Positions 11,261 to 24,299 of a stretch of DNA of 64,000 nt are shown here, piece by piece; position 1 is the first letter of the stretch; each line of letters opens with the position of its first letter. Position numbers and translations under genes: made by a program. A model generated the notes under the pieces. The model was not told the origin of the DNA. It did not search any database and saw nothing but the letters and a program-made list of their open reading frames with translations. Source of the stretch: Carallia brachiata (Eukaryota; Streptophyta; Magnoliopsida; Malpighiales; Rhizophoraceae); contig JADCRB010000065.1 of the NCBI GenBank assembly GCA_021464245.1, positions 174,042 through 238,041 on the forward strand. Reading direction: 5' to 3'.

Positions 11261-13130
11261 AAAAAGAAAAAAAAGTACACATCTAGAGATTTTTATTTAA
11301 ATTAGTATCTAACTACGGATCAGAGTATAACAAAGTTTTAATTTTATATATTATATTGATATTTTATATAATAATAAAAAATAATAAGATATATTTTTAT
11401 TACCGTTTCATATTAATATAATATCGTTACAAAAAATTAAAAATTTGTAACAATATTTTTTTCAAGCCCAATTCTCTTTTGACATGTACCATGCCTTTAT
11501 AAAAAGAGCTTCGTATACAATATTCATATTACAATAATCAATATATTTATATAATTGCAACTAAAGAATATGAATTAAAAAAATAATAATTTTTTTATTT
11601 CACGTGTTACTATTATAATTATACAAAATATGTTAATTCTTATAATATATATATTCTATAAATAATTTTTTATATAACGATAAATTATAAAAAGAGTTTT
11701 CCTTTGATCATATATTTAATTAGTTAATATGATAAGATAAGATAGGTTTGTTATCTTATAAATATGATATAGTATTATCTTCTCATTTTTGTGGACTAGT
11801 CTACTTCATATCATAAATTAGTAACTCATAGTAATATTATTACTAATTTACCCTTTGATGACAAAGAAGTTTTAATTTTTTTTTAAAATAAATTTAAATC
11901 ACTTTTAAAAAAATTATATAAAAAAATATGTATCGCGAACATGTCGGTCGTCGCAATTTCGTCAACCACAACTTGCAAAAGATATCTTTGCAATCCTACG
12001 AAACTCAGTATTGCAACGGGAGCAAATGCCGAACTCAAATTCAAATGAGACCAACAAATTTAATTTTTGGCTGTTGCAACGTGCAAAACACTTTTGCAAC
12101 TTGAAGACATTGAGAAATTCTTTTAGATCCCCATGGATTTTGTTGTCCTTTTTCTCTTATTCAGACATTCCTCACATCTTGTCAATAAAAAAAAAAAAAA
12201 AAAAAGACATTCCTCACATGAGAGCAGAAAATATGGCGAGGAGAGAGAGAGAGAGGGGGGAGGAGAGAGGAGAGAGAAAGGCAGGAGAGAGGGGGAGGTA
12301 AGAGAGAGAAAAAAAATTTTTAATTGTCACCTAATTTTATTAAAAGTGATTTAAATTGATTTAAAAAAATTAAAAAAAATGTTAATCATTTTTCTTTTAA
12401 TATCTTAAAATTTATTTTTATAAATAAATTTAATGCTCAATTTTTAAAAATATTTTTTAAATAGTATAATGTACATGTAAGATAGATATTAATGTTAGTG
12501 TTTAATTTATTTATTTTTAATAAAAAATATTAAACTTAATAATAAATATAAGTTAATTATCTTTACAAATAAAAAAATTATTCTGATATACTATACTATT
12601 TTATCTATATCTTATAAATATGAGATAAGATAATTAATTTATACTATTTAATACTATTTAAACGTTATATAAATTAATAATTTAATTTACCTTATACTAT
12701 ATTAACTTATATCATCATATATTATATTATTTAATGTGAATAACAAAACACACCTCAGTGTTTAGCTTGGTTTATCACACAGCCTTTTGCAATTGGACTG
12801 GGAGAACTGCGTATTGGTTGCTTGTCGTTAGTGAACCGCTGGACGCGCATTTTGGAAGGACACCTGGGGATCCATTTTAACGCATTTTTTGCCGACATTG
12901 TGTTTCGCGCGTGGGACAAATTGCCCAAACGGATATTGTTTCAAAATCTTTTGGCGAAGATCTGTCGACCCACCCAAAACAAAAAAGTTTAGGTAAAAGT
13001 TAGGCCTAAATCACTTTTGACAATTAGAAGTTCGAACAAATTTTTTTAGTGAATTTATAAGTTATTATCTTTAATTTTCACAATTTTCATTTTTTTATTC
13101 ACCTTTAATTAAAAAAAATTGCATTTTTCA
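11261..13130. other. AT-rich stretch with a purine tract
   Basis: No gene is supported. A GA-rich tract at 12229-12312 sits inside AT-rich DNA rich in ATAAGATA words. This composition and order resemble the insertion in intron 4 of the fusion gene (20220-21060, GA tract 20645-20815), suggesting two copies of one non-autonomous repeat family. Confidence 0.45.
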
Positions 13131-13499
13131 CGTTGATTCTGTTATTGAACCTTTTTTCGTCAATTAGTTGTTAACTTTACCCCCTAATGTTACGTGTTCA
13201 CTGTTTGTTACGTCAAACTAAAGTTATCATGTCAGCTGTCACGTAATCGAAATATCATTGGCAAAATTTTCAATTTTTTTTAGAAAAAAATAAGTGACTA
13301 TATATGTTGGTGGTCAAAAAAATATTTAGATTTATATTTGTGTAATAAGATGTATATTTTGTATAATTACATTAACAAAAAATAATATAAAAAATTATTA
13401 TTATTTTCTTTGATTTACATTTTTTAAATACGGCTGCACAAAATATATATTTTATTGTATAATCACTTAAGCGTGGTCACGTAATAAAATTCTTTTTTT

Positions 13500-13735
13500 A
13501 TTGATAAATCCTAATTTTTATTTTTTAACCCGAAAAAAAAAAAACAACTGATCATGCGCCGGCTCCTCCTTCGAAGGCCGCCGCCTCTTGAACTCCGCTC
13601 TTCTCAAGGTCTTTCTGTTGAGCTCTGCTCCGCCTCCTCTTCTGACTGCCTCTGGACCGTCGCCCGGTCCCGCGAGGCCTCCTCTTCTTCCTCCATCAAG
13701 GTACCCACAAACGCACACACTTGAATGACTATATA
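13500..13735 (+). repeat. Duplicated C/T-rich block, copy 2
   Basis: This is the partner of 11040-11260: an A run, then GGCTCCTCCT, GCCGCCGCCTCTTGA and TTGAGCTCTGCTC words. A possible splice donor (CAAGGTACCC) follows at about 13698, so it might be the 5' exon of an unrecognised or decayed transcription unit. The minus-strand frame at 13518-13718 is a compositional shadow. Confidence 0.4.
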
Positions 13736-15285
13736 TTATTCATTTTAAACTATTCGAATTTCTTCGAGCTGAAATTTTCAGAGTTACGTCACCGAGGACA
13801 TCAGCTCTATTGACCACCTCTTGCTCCACTGATTCAAGCTTTGCTTTTTTTTTTTTTTTTTTTTCATTTTTTCGTTTTTCTATTTATTAGTAAGTTCGTT
13901 GGAATGTGCGACACAGATTGAGTTAGCTTCTCTTTCCCACGATATAAGGGCAGTAGTTCATAGGAGAACCATCTTTTGTGGGAATTTCTTCTTTCTTTTT
14001 AGTTTTTCTAGAAAGTAGATTTTGTGGGAATTTGAAGCAGGTAGGATTTGTATCTCTAACGTCCTTCCAAGAGTTTTGGTTGCTGTTGTGAACTTAAGCA
14101 TTGCAATCGTTTTTCAGACAGTGTAAGATAATAATCCTAGGGCGGTTGGTTTACATGTTATTGTTGTTGATTGTTAATTAATGGTGTTGGTTGTTGTTAT
14201 TAATTTTTAATTTTTAATAATTAAAATATAATTAAAGTATTTAGTTGAATTAATATTTATTTGTTGTTATTTAAATAATAAAATTACTATTTAGTACATT
14301 ATATTTTTATTTTATAAGAGTAATATTATGAAATATTTTAGTCTAAAAATTATTTATTAATTTCTATTTTAGGTGGTTATTAGTAAAATGTAGTCATCAA
14401 AAAATATTTACCGAACATAATTTTTCCTATTTTTGGGACCTGAACTGCCAAAAAAAACCCTAAAAAGCTAAATCAATTAGTTATATAATAATTACTAGGA
14501 AAGTTTAAAGATTTACAACCTCTATTTAAGTTCTAGAAACAACACTGACGCCGGTAACATTGAGTTTAACACATTGTCTCGTATAAAATGTCGGAAAGAA
14601 ATATGAAAATGTAATTATAGTCTATAATTACAGACAATGCGGTTGCGGTTGCGTTGTCCTTGTTAAAATGCAAAAATTTGTGGCAACAGAAAGAGAGAAT
14701 TGAGTGTCAATGAGTTATAACTCATTTGATATTAAAGTCATCTTTATAATTGAAAGTCTTTAAAATTAAAAGTAGTTTAAGTTTCTGTAGTTGCTAATTG
14801 AAAAAGAAAAAAAAAAAAAAACTGATCCCTTCCCTGCTGTAATTAAACATCATTAACAACAATCCAAATTTCGCTCTTCAGATTTGAGAAGCAATAAGTC
14901 GTAGAAACTTTGTTGTATATTGGGTAGCTGCGGACAAACAGGTAGTAGAGACTACGAACTTTCTACTTTTAGTGTGTCGTCTCCGGAAGAGGCATTATTA
15001 GTATGAATTAATAATTTGATTTTGGTCGAGGCTACAAAATATTAAAATTAAAATGCAAATTACACAATGACATCAAATTAGATTAAATTGGAGGAAATAA
15101 TGCAATCGAAATGCATACAGCACTAGTTCAAGTAATCAAGGCAAGAAAAACAAATGAAATCTGGAAAACAACGTAGACTAAATTACAAACAGCAACTCTA
15201 AATTCTTACACGTCAAACCAATTGAATTATCCTATACGGTTATAGCGAACAAGCTTGATCTTGACACAATCAACAATTATGTGCT
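13736..15285. other. Gene-poor stretch with MITE remnant
   Basis: A T run lies at about 13843-13864. The segment 14121-14440 carries TTATTGTTGTTGATTGTTA-type words and AT-rich blocks like the MITE at 32893-33627, and is probably a diverged copy. The part next to 15285 would be the 3' UTR or downstream region of the truncated fusion gene. Confidence 0.4.
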
Positions 15286-18200
15286 CTACTTGAGGGCCAC
15301 TGTCTTCACATCTGGAAACTGACCTCGCAGAGTTGAATCCCTGCGAAGAACTACGGTATAATCAACGTTGTCTAGTGACTTGGCTGCTGTACTAAGGTTT
15401 GTGCCGATATCTTTTATGAGTGCACTGGCCTGCATGGAGTTAATAATGTAATGAGCCTCCAATAACCAAATTTTTGTACCCCCACAAACCGAAAGTGAAC
15501 TTTTGCTATGTTTTCAATCTCATTTTCATGATGAAAAGATGCTTGCAGAATTGAGTAGTATATGTGTGATTCGATAGATTTCATTACCTTTTCAGGGCTC
15601 AATGTTTTGGTGTTAGTCGAAATAGAAAGGCACGAGGGCTTTTTCTTAAAAACCTCAATTAGAGACTCCACACTCCTGCAGCGAAAAAGGCATAAAAACC
15701 AAAGTATATGAGAACTGTGTACACCATGCACTTTAGTATTTACGAAAGGTAAACTGGACTTAGAAGTTGAGATTTGTCACCATTCTTTTAACACTTCAGC
15801 ACCGTCAACAATTTGATTTTCAGTTGAATCGTCGTCCAGAACAACCAGAGTTTTTGAATTGCTCTGACATAGTTTATGCAAGTGCTCAATGGCATTGCGG
15901 GGCGACTGAGGTGGAAGAGATTGCACAACATTTTCTTTCTGAACGGGGAACTTTCCCTTCAACTTTAACACCGTAAGTGACTCATAAACCTGCATGTATA
16001 TGAGAAAATTCAGATTGACAACTGCCCTTTTCTTTACCTATGATAACCTCTAAAAGTATTCATTAATAATCATATACTGTGTGAGCAATTTGACGTACCC
16101 TAACTACGCCAGCATCAGATTGCCGACCCCAGCCAGCAGCAGAGCCTGTTTAACAATGAAATTTAAGTGGCAACCCAAAATGCACATCATGGAAGCACAA
16201 AAATCTTTTTTTTTTAATTTTTTATTTCAAGAGAATCCTCTTATTATGTATTATAAGATTCAAGTAAATTATACTCAAAAAAGTGAGTCAAATTAGAAAT
16301 TCCTAATCGAAGTTAAATCGGAAAATAAAAAACTTTAGCCCAAAGAAAAAAGGCCCAAAAATAAAAGAGATGAAAAGAAATAGCAATAACAATTAGCCAC
16401 AAGATTCCCGCACCTGCAAAGAACACTTGGTGCGCGGCAGTCGCGAGATGAAGTGGAACTTTTTCAGATGAACATTCACGGTAAATGATGCCCTGCAGAT
16501 GATTATAAGCTTTTTAGCAAATGGATCACTATTATGTCCACAATTTTCTTGGCCAAAAAGACTATTCATACCAAATCCTTCACAAGAATATCAAGTGCTG
16601 AGTATGGTGTGTAGTCATTGTCCAACAAGTGAGGAACACGATTCTCAAAAATCCTGCAACAAAAACGATATTTGCTGAATCAACTTCCCAACTTCAAAAT
16701 GTTGAGTAAAAACGAAAATTTAATTGCAATGTATCTGACACAAACCAGGATGTTCCCACGCTGTTGGTGACAAAATCGAACACCATACTTTGATTGACAC
16801 CTAATCGGGCTCCATATGCCATCGCCTCAGCTGCTGTAGCAATATGAACTCCGCAAAGCAACTGATTAACCATCTTTACACCACTGTATTCAAAATTGAA
16901 AAGAGTTCAGATTAACAAAACACAAGCATTCGTGATAATTTTGATTAAAAAGATTACATGCCGATGTGTAGAAACAAAGTGCTTTTATAAGTTAATGATA
17001 TGATGAATGAACAGAGAAAAATCAAAACGAAAGTACCTTGCAGCCCCACAGCCTCCTTTTATGAGAAAGAGCTTTTCACTGAATGCTGTCCATAATTATC
17101 AAGGAAAAGGTAAGTGACAGGACAAACTTAAAAAAATCCCCTACAGCCATGAAACAGAATTTATGTAAATTGGCATGCTTAGTACCTGCTAGAACTGAAC
17201 CGCAGCAAGTAAGAGTTTCAGTGGTACCAGAAGCCATTATCTGATAAGAACATGAAATTTGAGTTGGAATACTTTACAAGAAAAACTAGGATAGCTGACT
17301 TATAATATTGAAGGCATTGATTGCAGACCGTAAGTGTTCCCTCTGCTGCCCTCTTGAAACCACCGGAGACAGGAGCATCCACCAACTTCAAATCCTTGCC
17401 TTCATCTACAGAGTTTAGCAGGTTGATTAGGAAATTAAGCAATATGACATGAAATGAACTATAAAACCAGACATGGAAAAATATTAAATCATGGATTGTC
17501 GAACTAATTACACAAAAACTTTGAGTCCCTGAAAAATAATACATACTTTGCAGGCGTCGCTCGAGTTTGCTTGCAAACCCAGGAGAAACTGTAGATGAAA
17601 GGATAATAGATGCTCCTCGTGGAAGGGCTACAAAGAAAAATAAGACGAAGTCAGGATTTCAACAAAAAGAATTAAGATGAAGTCAGTCATATATAGCCAA
17701 TATGTGGGCATACCTGCAACTGCACCTTGATCCCCATAAAGGACGCTTTCGGCCTGAGCTTCATTTATGACCATGATTACGAGCACATCAGCATCTGAAA
17801 AAAAAGTGCATAAAAAATGTAAGTGCTGCATGGAAATGGGAATGCAATAGGACAGAAAGACGGACTCGGAAAAGCAGAGTTCTACAATACGAGCTCAGCA
17901 TTACCTTTAGATACTTCTGCTGGCGAGTTGCCAATTAAGCCACCAGCTTCTGCAAATCGAGTTACTGATGGTTTGTATACCTGCCACGCAAAAAAAAAAA
18001 AAAAGGCCTCAATGACACTTTGTGAAGTTGTTTGAAAGTTTCATGTATCAATCCTCTCAATCAGGGAAAAAAAAAAAAAAAAAAAGAGTAAAAAGCGATA
18101 GATTACATCGTAGCCAACGACGCAGACATTGGATTTGAGCAAACTAGTAGCCATGCCAAATCCCATTGCTCCAAGGCCAATGAAACCAACTCTCTTGACA

Positions 18201-21200
18201 GGAGGAGATTTGGCAGTAATTTCATGTGCTAGTTGCTCAGGACTGTAAGATTCCGCGCTAGCTGCTTCTTGAATGTTTAATCCAAGTAGTCTTTCCCAAA
18301 CCTGAAACAAATTGTAGAATGTTGCACAGATAGAAGACAATCAGTCAATGCTGCTTTGACACAACAAGCTACGTGGAAACACAAATCACCTGTTAAGAAA
18401 CACAAAATTTATAACAAAAATACGCGGAATTAAGCAATCACCTTAACAAATGGGACTTCATTGTCCTGTTTACGGCGATTTGAAGAACCTAAAAGGGAAA
18501 AAAAAAAAAAAACTATAAGTTAGAATGTACATGGTCAGTTTGTAAACATAAATAAAGACTTCATCCAATGGTTATTTTACCGAAAATAAGCTGTTGATGA
18601 GCGACAGATCCCAGCGGAAAGAGGAAATATATGTGATTTGGCCCCATCCATAACAGTACCCTATTTTTAAAAATCCGTCAGCAGTTGGACTTCATGGTAA
18701 GCCTCATGGAATGAAGGTAACTCTAGCTCATTCAGGCCTAAAGTAAATGCAATTATCAAAAAGTATGCACAATAGCAGACTATCTCACCAAATTTTCCGC
18801 CAAGGATTGAGTGAATGAGGCTTCAATTCGCCTTTCAACAATTGAGGCACATAATTCTTGAAAGCCCTGCATTTCAAAAGAACAGAATTATGTAAAAAGT
18901 GGTTCCTAGCATCACTTAGCCATAAGATCAGATCATTTTGCAACTAGAAATATAAGAATGTTTTTTATTTTTTTACAAAATAAAAGCAAGTGATTATTTG
19001 GTCGATGGTGGCAGCGCTAATCTTACCATGAATTTCCAGCAGCAGTCAAGATAATCTCATAGACCATCCATGGATGAATTCCTAGCATGCCAGCAAGAGA
19101 TATAGCCTCCACTGAGGCAACAAAATGAATCCCTTCAAGCAGGTCATCAACCATTTTGACTTTACTGTTATCATAAAACAAAAGAGAAGCAGAAATATTA
19201 AATGCATATGTCAAATTCCATCAAATTTCAAAAGTAAACAAGATGCATCCTCAATAGTATTTTAACTAGAACTCTGCTAATTCGGTACCTGTACTGACCC
19301 ATATAACATAAATTTTTTTCTTTACAAAATTAAAATTTAGATCTAAATAAGTAATACCTTAAAATATAAAGTATATATATCTCATACGAAATTTGCTATA
19401 AAAAAATTTGTTTCAATTTTTTTCTAAAACAGTAAAAAAAATATTTTAAAACATTTCCTCTTTAACTAATGCTATATTCTCCGGAATTAAGTCAAATACA
19501 AAAGCATCTCTTAGCATATATAACTTAGCATGTCTAGACCAGGAAGAAACCAGACCTTGCAGCACCAACTTCACCATCAAATAAGTATAGCTTCTCACTC
19601 ATTGCTGTAATAAATGAAAATTTAGATCAGAGACTATATGAAATGTAAACAAATTCAAAGTGATGATATGTGCTATTCTAGATCACACGTAGATCGTGTA
19701 TATTTACCTGAAAGAATAGGTCGTGCCACTGTAATGCTTTCAGCACTTCCTGATGCAGCAATCTAAAAGAAAATACTGGTGAGTTCACAATGAAAACGTA
19801 GATGATATTTCTTTTCCAAGGAAAAAACATAGGGATCCTAAATTTTTTTGTTCGATATTTTACCCGAATTGCAACAAGTTTTCCATTCTTTTTTAGATAC
19901 TTTTTGCAAAAGAAATACACCTTTTTTTTGGTTACAAAATATATCACTATAGTTATAAAAAAAAAACTTGTTGCAATTTGGAAAAAAAATCGGGTAAAAA
20001 AAATTAGGGATACATACCCATGTGCATAATAAAGTTGAAGAAAATAATATATAATTATTAAAAGAGAGCTTGCTGTTACCATGGTTCTCCCATTCAAGCG
20101 CTCAGACTTTCCCTTGGAAACATAGGCTTCCACTAAGTAGACTCTGCCACCATTTTCTGCAAGATATCAAACAATTGACAGCAATTCTGAAAATATTTTC
20201 AAAAGATGCATCTGGTAAAGAAACTGAATAGTATGATATAAAATAATATAAGTTAATATAGTATAGGATAAGTTATACTACTAACTTATACTGTGTTTAA
20301 ATACTATCAAATAATATAAAATAATTTTCCTACTCAATGTTTAGATGATATGAAAAAGGATAGTATAATATATTAAAATGACTTTTTTTATCCTTAAAAA
20401 TAATTAATTTATATTTATTATTAATTTTAATATTTTGATTAAAAATAATTGAAATTAAGTAATAAATTGAATATTTATTTTACTTATTTTTAATTTTATA
20501 GAATTTTTTTTTTAAAAATTAAGTATTAATTTTTTTATACAAATAAATTTTAAGATATTAACAAAAAGAGATTAACATTTTTTTCAATTTTTTAAGGAAA
20601 AAAGTTAAATAATTTTAAGATAAATTTTCAATTTTTTATAAGGAAAATGAAGGAACGAGAGAGAGGGGAGAGAAGGAGAGAAAGAGAGTGACGAGAGAGA
20701 AAGGAAGGGAGGTGGGAGGAGAGAGGAAGGGAAGAGAGAGCGAGAGGAGAAGTGAGAAAGAGAGAGGAGGGAGGAGAGAGAAAGGAAAGAGAGAAAAGAG
20801 GAGTGAGAAATAATTTTTTTAAATTTTATATTAATTTTTAAAAATATTTAAAATTTATGTTAATTAAAATAATATTTTAGTTAATATACAATTTATCAAT
20901 ATTAACTCATAAAATAGATAGACAAGCTCGAGAGTAAAAAGAATAATACTATTTCATATTAATGAGATAATAAATCTACACTAATTTATCTTATACATAT
21001 CCTATTATGCAATCAAACATAAACTAAAGTATAATAATTAATTTTTAGTTTATATTATCTTATTTTATCCCATAAAATAAATATACCGACAAAAAAGGTC
21101 GGCTATTTCTTAAAAAATGCAAATAGATAAAAGGGAAATATGCTGGAACTTTCTGGGATGTTGATAAGACGTTGAATTGGAATATGACAATGCCAAAAAA

Positions 21201-22201
21201 TGCTTATGCTTACCATTCAGAGATTTTTCCAGATTCTGGATATAAGATTGCAGGATAGGTGAACGTAAAATGATAACTGCCCCACTCTCCAAACCTATAT
21301 GTGGAATAACGAGAAGTCATTATCCAATTATAAATGGATGACGTGAACAATCAACAATGGAATATACAATAAATTATTAGTCACCTTGAAGAATTCCATG
21401 TAGACCAAGTAGATCCTCCTGAGATACTGAAACCACCAAGGCTGCAGCATCTGCATGTCACAGATTTACACATGATCACACAACAAACTTCACCAAAGTA
21501 AGTTCATATATGAGGTTCAGCGTAAGACATGCAGGAGAACTATACTGAATAGAAAGCACACGAGAGCCAATCTCAAAAAAAAAAAACACACAAGAGCCCA
21601 TCTGCATTATCTTAATTACCTTTCACGGTGTCGACTGGGCTTGCACAGCTTATTCCCCCCAGACTCAAATAGTCATCAATCAAAGGCTTCTCCACCTACA
21701 GAAAAATATAATTGCGTTTAACTATTGCAAAAGGATTTTAGACTTATATATAATTGGCACTAGGCAGAGTAAAAACAAAAAAGGTGTAAGATAAGAAACA
21801 AGACGGGAGTAGAGAGGGGCAAAATATGTTATCATTTTTGTTGAGTCCCAATGCTAATATCTATGTAATGAAGCCATTAAAACAAATAACAACAGTGAAG
21901 ATTTAATTAGAACAAAAAAAAAAAGACCGTGATAGAACAAAATTTTTTATAGAGAATATCATTTAATATTTACATTTTATAAAATAATACTTATTTAAAT
22001 TTCAATTTTAATTTTATAAAAAAAAGTACTATCCCTATGTACCGGCTTGGTGCACCGAACTTGGTGTACCTAGCCGGACCCTATATTATCAACCTGAAAA
22101 GCTTGGATTTTGTATCCAGAGCGAAGAAGGGAAGCCGCCATTTCCAAGCTCAACTCATCAAATCCCAAGAACCCAACAACATTACCACTTTGAGAACCCA
22201 T
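15286..22201 (-). CDS. Truncated dual HIBADH-like / DUF1537 fusion protein, 25 exons
   Basis: From high to low, exons are 22201-22094, 21695-21620, 21450-21385, 21294-21214, 20156-20080, 19762-19708, 19604-19556, 19164-19027, 18866-18789, 18660-18581, 18488-18442, 18301-18107, 17980-17905, 17794-17714, 17627-17547, 17405-17329, 17240-17186, 17085-17037, 16883-16746, 16653-16572, 16492-16414, 16145-16099, 15989-15781, 15675-15588 and 15429-15286. All have GT/AG borders and sum to 752 codons with the stop. Residues 8-285 and about 320-600 are two 3-hydroxyisobutyrate-dehydrogenase-like units; the second keeps GFIGLGAMGFGMA and both keep the VKMV lysine region. From residue about 650 a DUF1537 start is readable (LVVLDDDST, LRRDSTLRGQFP), then a stop. 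The family (At1g18270 type) normally continues through DUF1537 into a class II aldolase, about 1,370 residues. The conserved DDDPTGTQ-like motif is altered to DDDSTENQ. Residues about 238-257 are read in a shifted frame. It is either a truncated expressed gene or a young pseudogene. Confidence 0.85.
20220..21060. repeat. AT-rich insertion with GA tract in intron 4
   Basis: Intron 4 of the fusion gene (20157-21213) is over 1 kb, far longer than its neighbours. The extra DNA is AT-rich with ATATAA/TTATACT words and a 170-bp purine tract at 20645-20815. A similar arrangement occurs at 11730-12730. It is noncoding and probably a MITE-like element; exact ends are not clear. Confidence 0.5.
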
Positions 22202-22339
22202 TGCTTTGGTTTCCTTCTAGTGAGTGCTAGTTTTGTGGTTTAACTAGTTAGTAACTATTGAATGCTAGTAAAAAAGCTTCAAACGAATGCAATTCTAAAA
22301 CTCTCAACGGTGATTTGATGATCGATTTATGCAAGAGAA

Positions 22340-22353
22340 TGCATGTATTTATA
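22340..22353 (-). promoter_or_regulatory. TATA box of the truncated fusion gene
   Basis: On the minus strand this reads TATAAATACATGCA, about 140 bp upstream of the ATG at 22201. The equivalent site in the left copy (781-794) differs at one base, while surrounding DNA is only loosely similar. Confidence 0.6.
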
Positions 22354-23577
22354 GATGCGCCGTGCGCCGTACGCTCGATGTAGCAAGATTGAATTTTGTC
22401 TTTGACAAGTGGGCGCTCATTCAACTTTCGTACAGTGGACAGCCATCTTTTCTTTATTGGACCGCGCAGGGTAATATAATATAAATTAAAATGATGATAG
22501 AAAAATTCAATTCGATTCTGCCCCAAGCCTCCATCATTAAGCACACCAGCAATTACATACAGTCTAGACAGAAATAAGAAAATAAAATAAAATAAAATAA
22601 AAAGGTAATCCATCAAACGGTCTAAATGACTGTACAATTAATTAGACTCCAACCAATCAAGTTATAGCATGTGTTTGAAGTGAGAGGAAAATTGGAGAAA
22701 GGAAAAGGATGTGGAAAGAAAATAAATTTGTTTAAAGTGGTGAAAAAAATTGAAAGAAAGAAATTATAGTGAAAGAAAAAATAAATAATAATTTATGAGA
22801 GAAAAAGTAGTAAAAAAAAGTTATTTAGATAAGAATAAAAAGTTGAAAGAAAAAAAGTATAAAAAATTGTAATAATAAGAATTTGCATTTTTTCCATCCT
22901 TTTCTCTTGCACACCAAACATAAGGATAGAGTACGAGAAGGGGGGGCCATGATAGAAAGATAACCAGATAAGTTTATGAAAGAAAAAGGAATGAAAAAAA
23001 TAAATTATTTAGATAAAGGTAAAAAGTTGAGAAAAAAAATATAAAAAATAAATAATAATAATTACATTTTTTTTTCTATCTTTTTCTCTTGCACACCAAA
23101 CATAGGGATACAGTACCATAGGAGAGCCACAATAGAAAGATAACCACATAAGTTTAACCATTAACTATTGATTAGTGGGGTCCTCCTCTAATTTATTTAG
23201 GAGTGTTTGGTTTAATTTTTTAAGAAATGTATTTACATTTTATTTTTAAAAAGTAGGACAAATGTTGTTTGGTTTTTTTTTTTTTTGACATTGTTGTTGC
23301 TAATATATCCACCCAAAATACTGCTGATTAAAAAAGTAGGGTGAAGCTATTTTTTAGTTTTATCAGAAGCTGATAGATTATGTTATTACTAAATTACCCT
23401 TTAACTTAGTTGTGGAATGTGGCGCCTGTGTTGTACTAATGGGAAAAACCTATGAAAAAAAAAGTTAAAAAGTAAAAAAGGTACTTATGGAAAAAACCAA
23501 CGTAGTAATCGTGTCAAAAGGAAAAACAGATGGGAAAAAAAAGTAAAAAAACGCACTTATGCATTTGGAGGATCCCA
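22354..23577. other. Gene-poor stretch with a short tandem duplication
   Basis: No gene is seen. A unit of about 175 bp that includes TCTCTTGCACACCAAACATA is present twice (22905-22980 and 23084-23160, with the A-rich run that precedes each). A T run is at 23275-23286. Element B begins at the right end. Confidence 0.5.
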
Positions 23578-24212
23578 CTCTAATTGCCACTAAGTTGGAT
23601 CTGCTAGATCAAAAACCCAAAATATAAAACATATGTCTGATATCAAGTCTCCTACGGCCCTCACCGAAGTCAATCCAATCCGAATGGGATCAAGTCTCTT
23701 ACGACCTTCACTGGAGTCCATCCAATCCGAATGGGATCAAGCCTCTTACGACCCTCACTGGAGTCCATCCAATCTGAGTGAGATCAAACCTCCGACGGCC
23801 CTCACCGGAGCCATTCCAATCCGAGTGGGATCAAGCCTCCTATGGCTCTTACCAAAGTCCATCCAGTCCGAGTGGGATCAAGCCTCCTACAGCTCTCACC
23901 GGAATCCAATCAATTCGAGTGGGATCAAACCTTCCTAAGGCCCTCACCAGAGTTCAACTAATCCACTTGAGATCAAGCCTCGGCCCTCAGTGGAATCCAT
24001 TTCCTACAGTTCAAGATCACGATGTGAAAATTCAACATCTCTAGGTCAAAATTAAGCGTTCACGACCCTTGACTAAATTACACAGGAGCATTAATCGGAG
24101 GATCTACACAGAGATCGAACCTATTTTAATTTTAAATTTTCATCTGTAATCTGTATATGTATTTTCACAGCCTAACTGTTGCAGGCTCGAAACGTACGGG
24201 TCCCATGTTACA
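23578..24212 (+). repeat. 5' LTR of element B, left-truncated
   Basis: It aligns with the 3' LTR from about 28191 onward and ends in GTTACA just before the primer-binding-like site. About 400 bp of the LTR start is missing. A unit of about 53 bp with the words GATCAAGCCTC and CCCTCAC-GGAGTCCA is repeated about seven times between 23630 and 23990. The 3' LTR has about five such units and lacks a 130-bp segment present here. Confidence 0.8.
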
Positions 24213-24216
24213 AATT

Positions 24217-24234
24217 TGGAACGCTCGATAGGAC
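24217..24234 (+). promoter_or_regulatory. Primer-binding-like site of element B
   Basis: TGGAACGCTCGATAGGAC lies four bases after the LTR end, in the same place as TGGCACGCTCGGTGGGAC in element A. I do not assign the primer tRNA. Confidence 0.5.
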
Positions 24235-24299
24235 CTTTCTACATCTCATCTTTTGCTCCTTTAAAAAAAAAAAACAAAAGAATTGGTGGCAGAACGGTC

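Noticed and set aside
23633..24044. Plus-strand Pro/Ser-rich ORFs of 101 and 88 residues
   Set aside because: They are read from the 53-bp tandem units of element B's 5' LTR.
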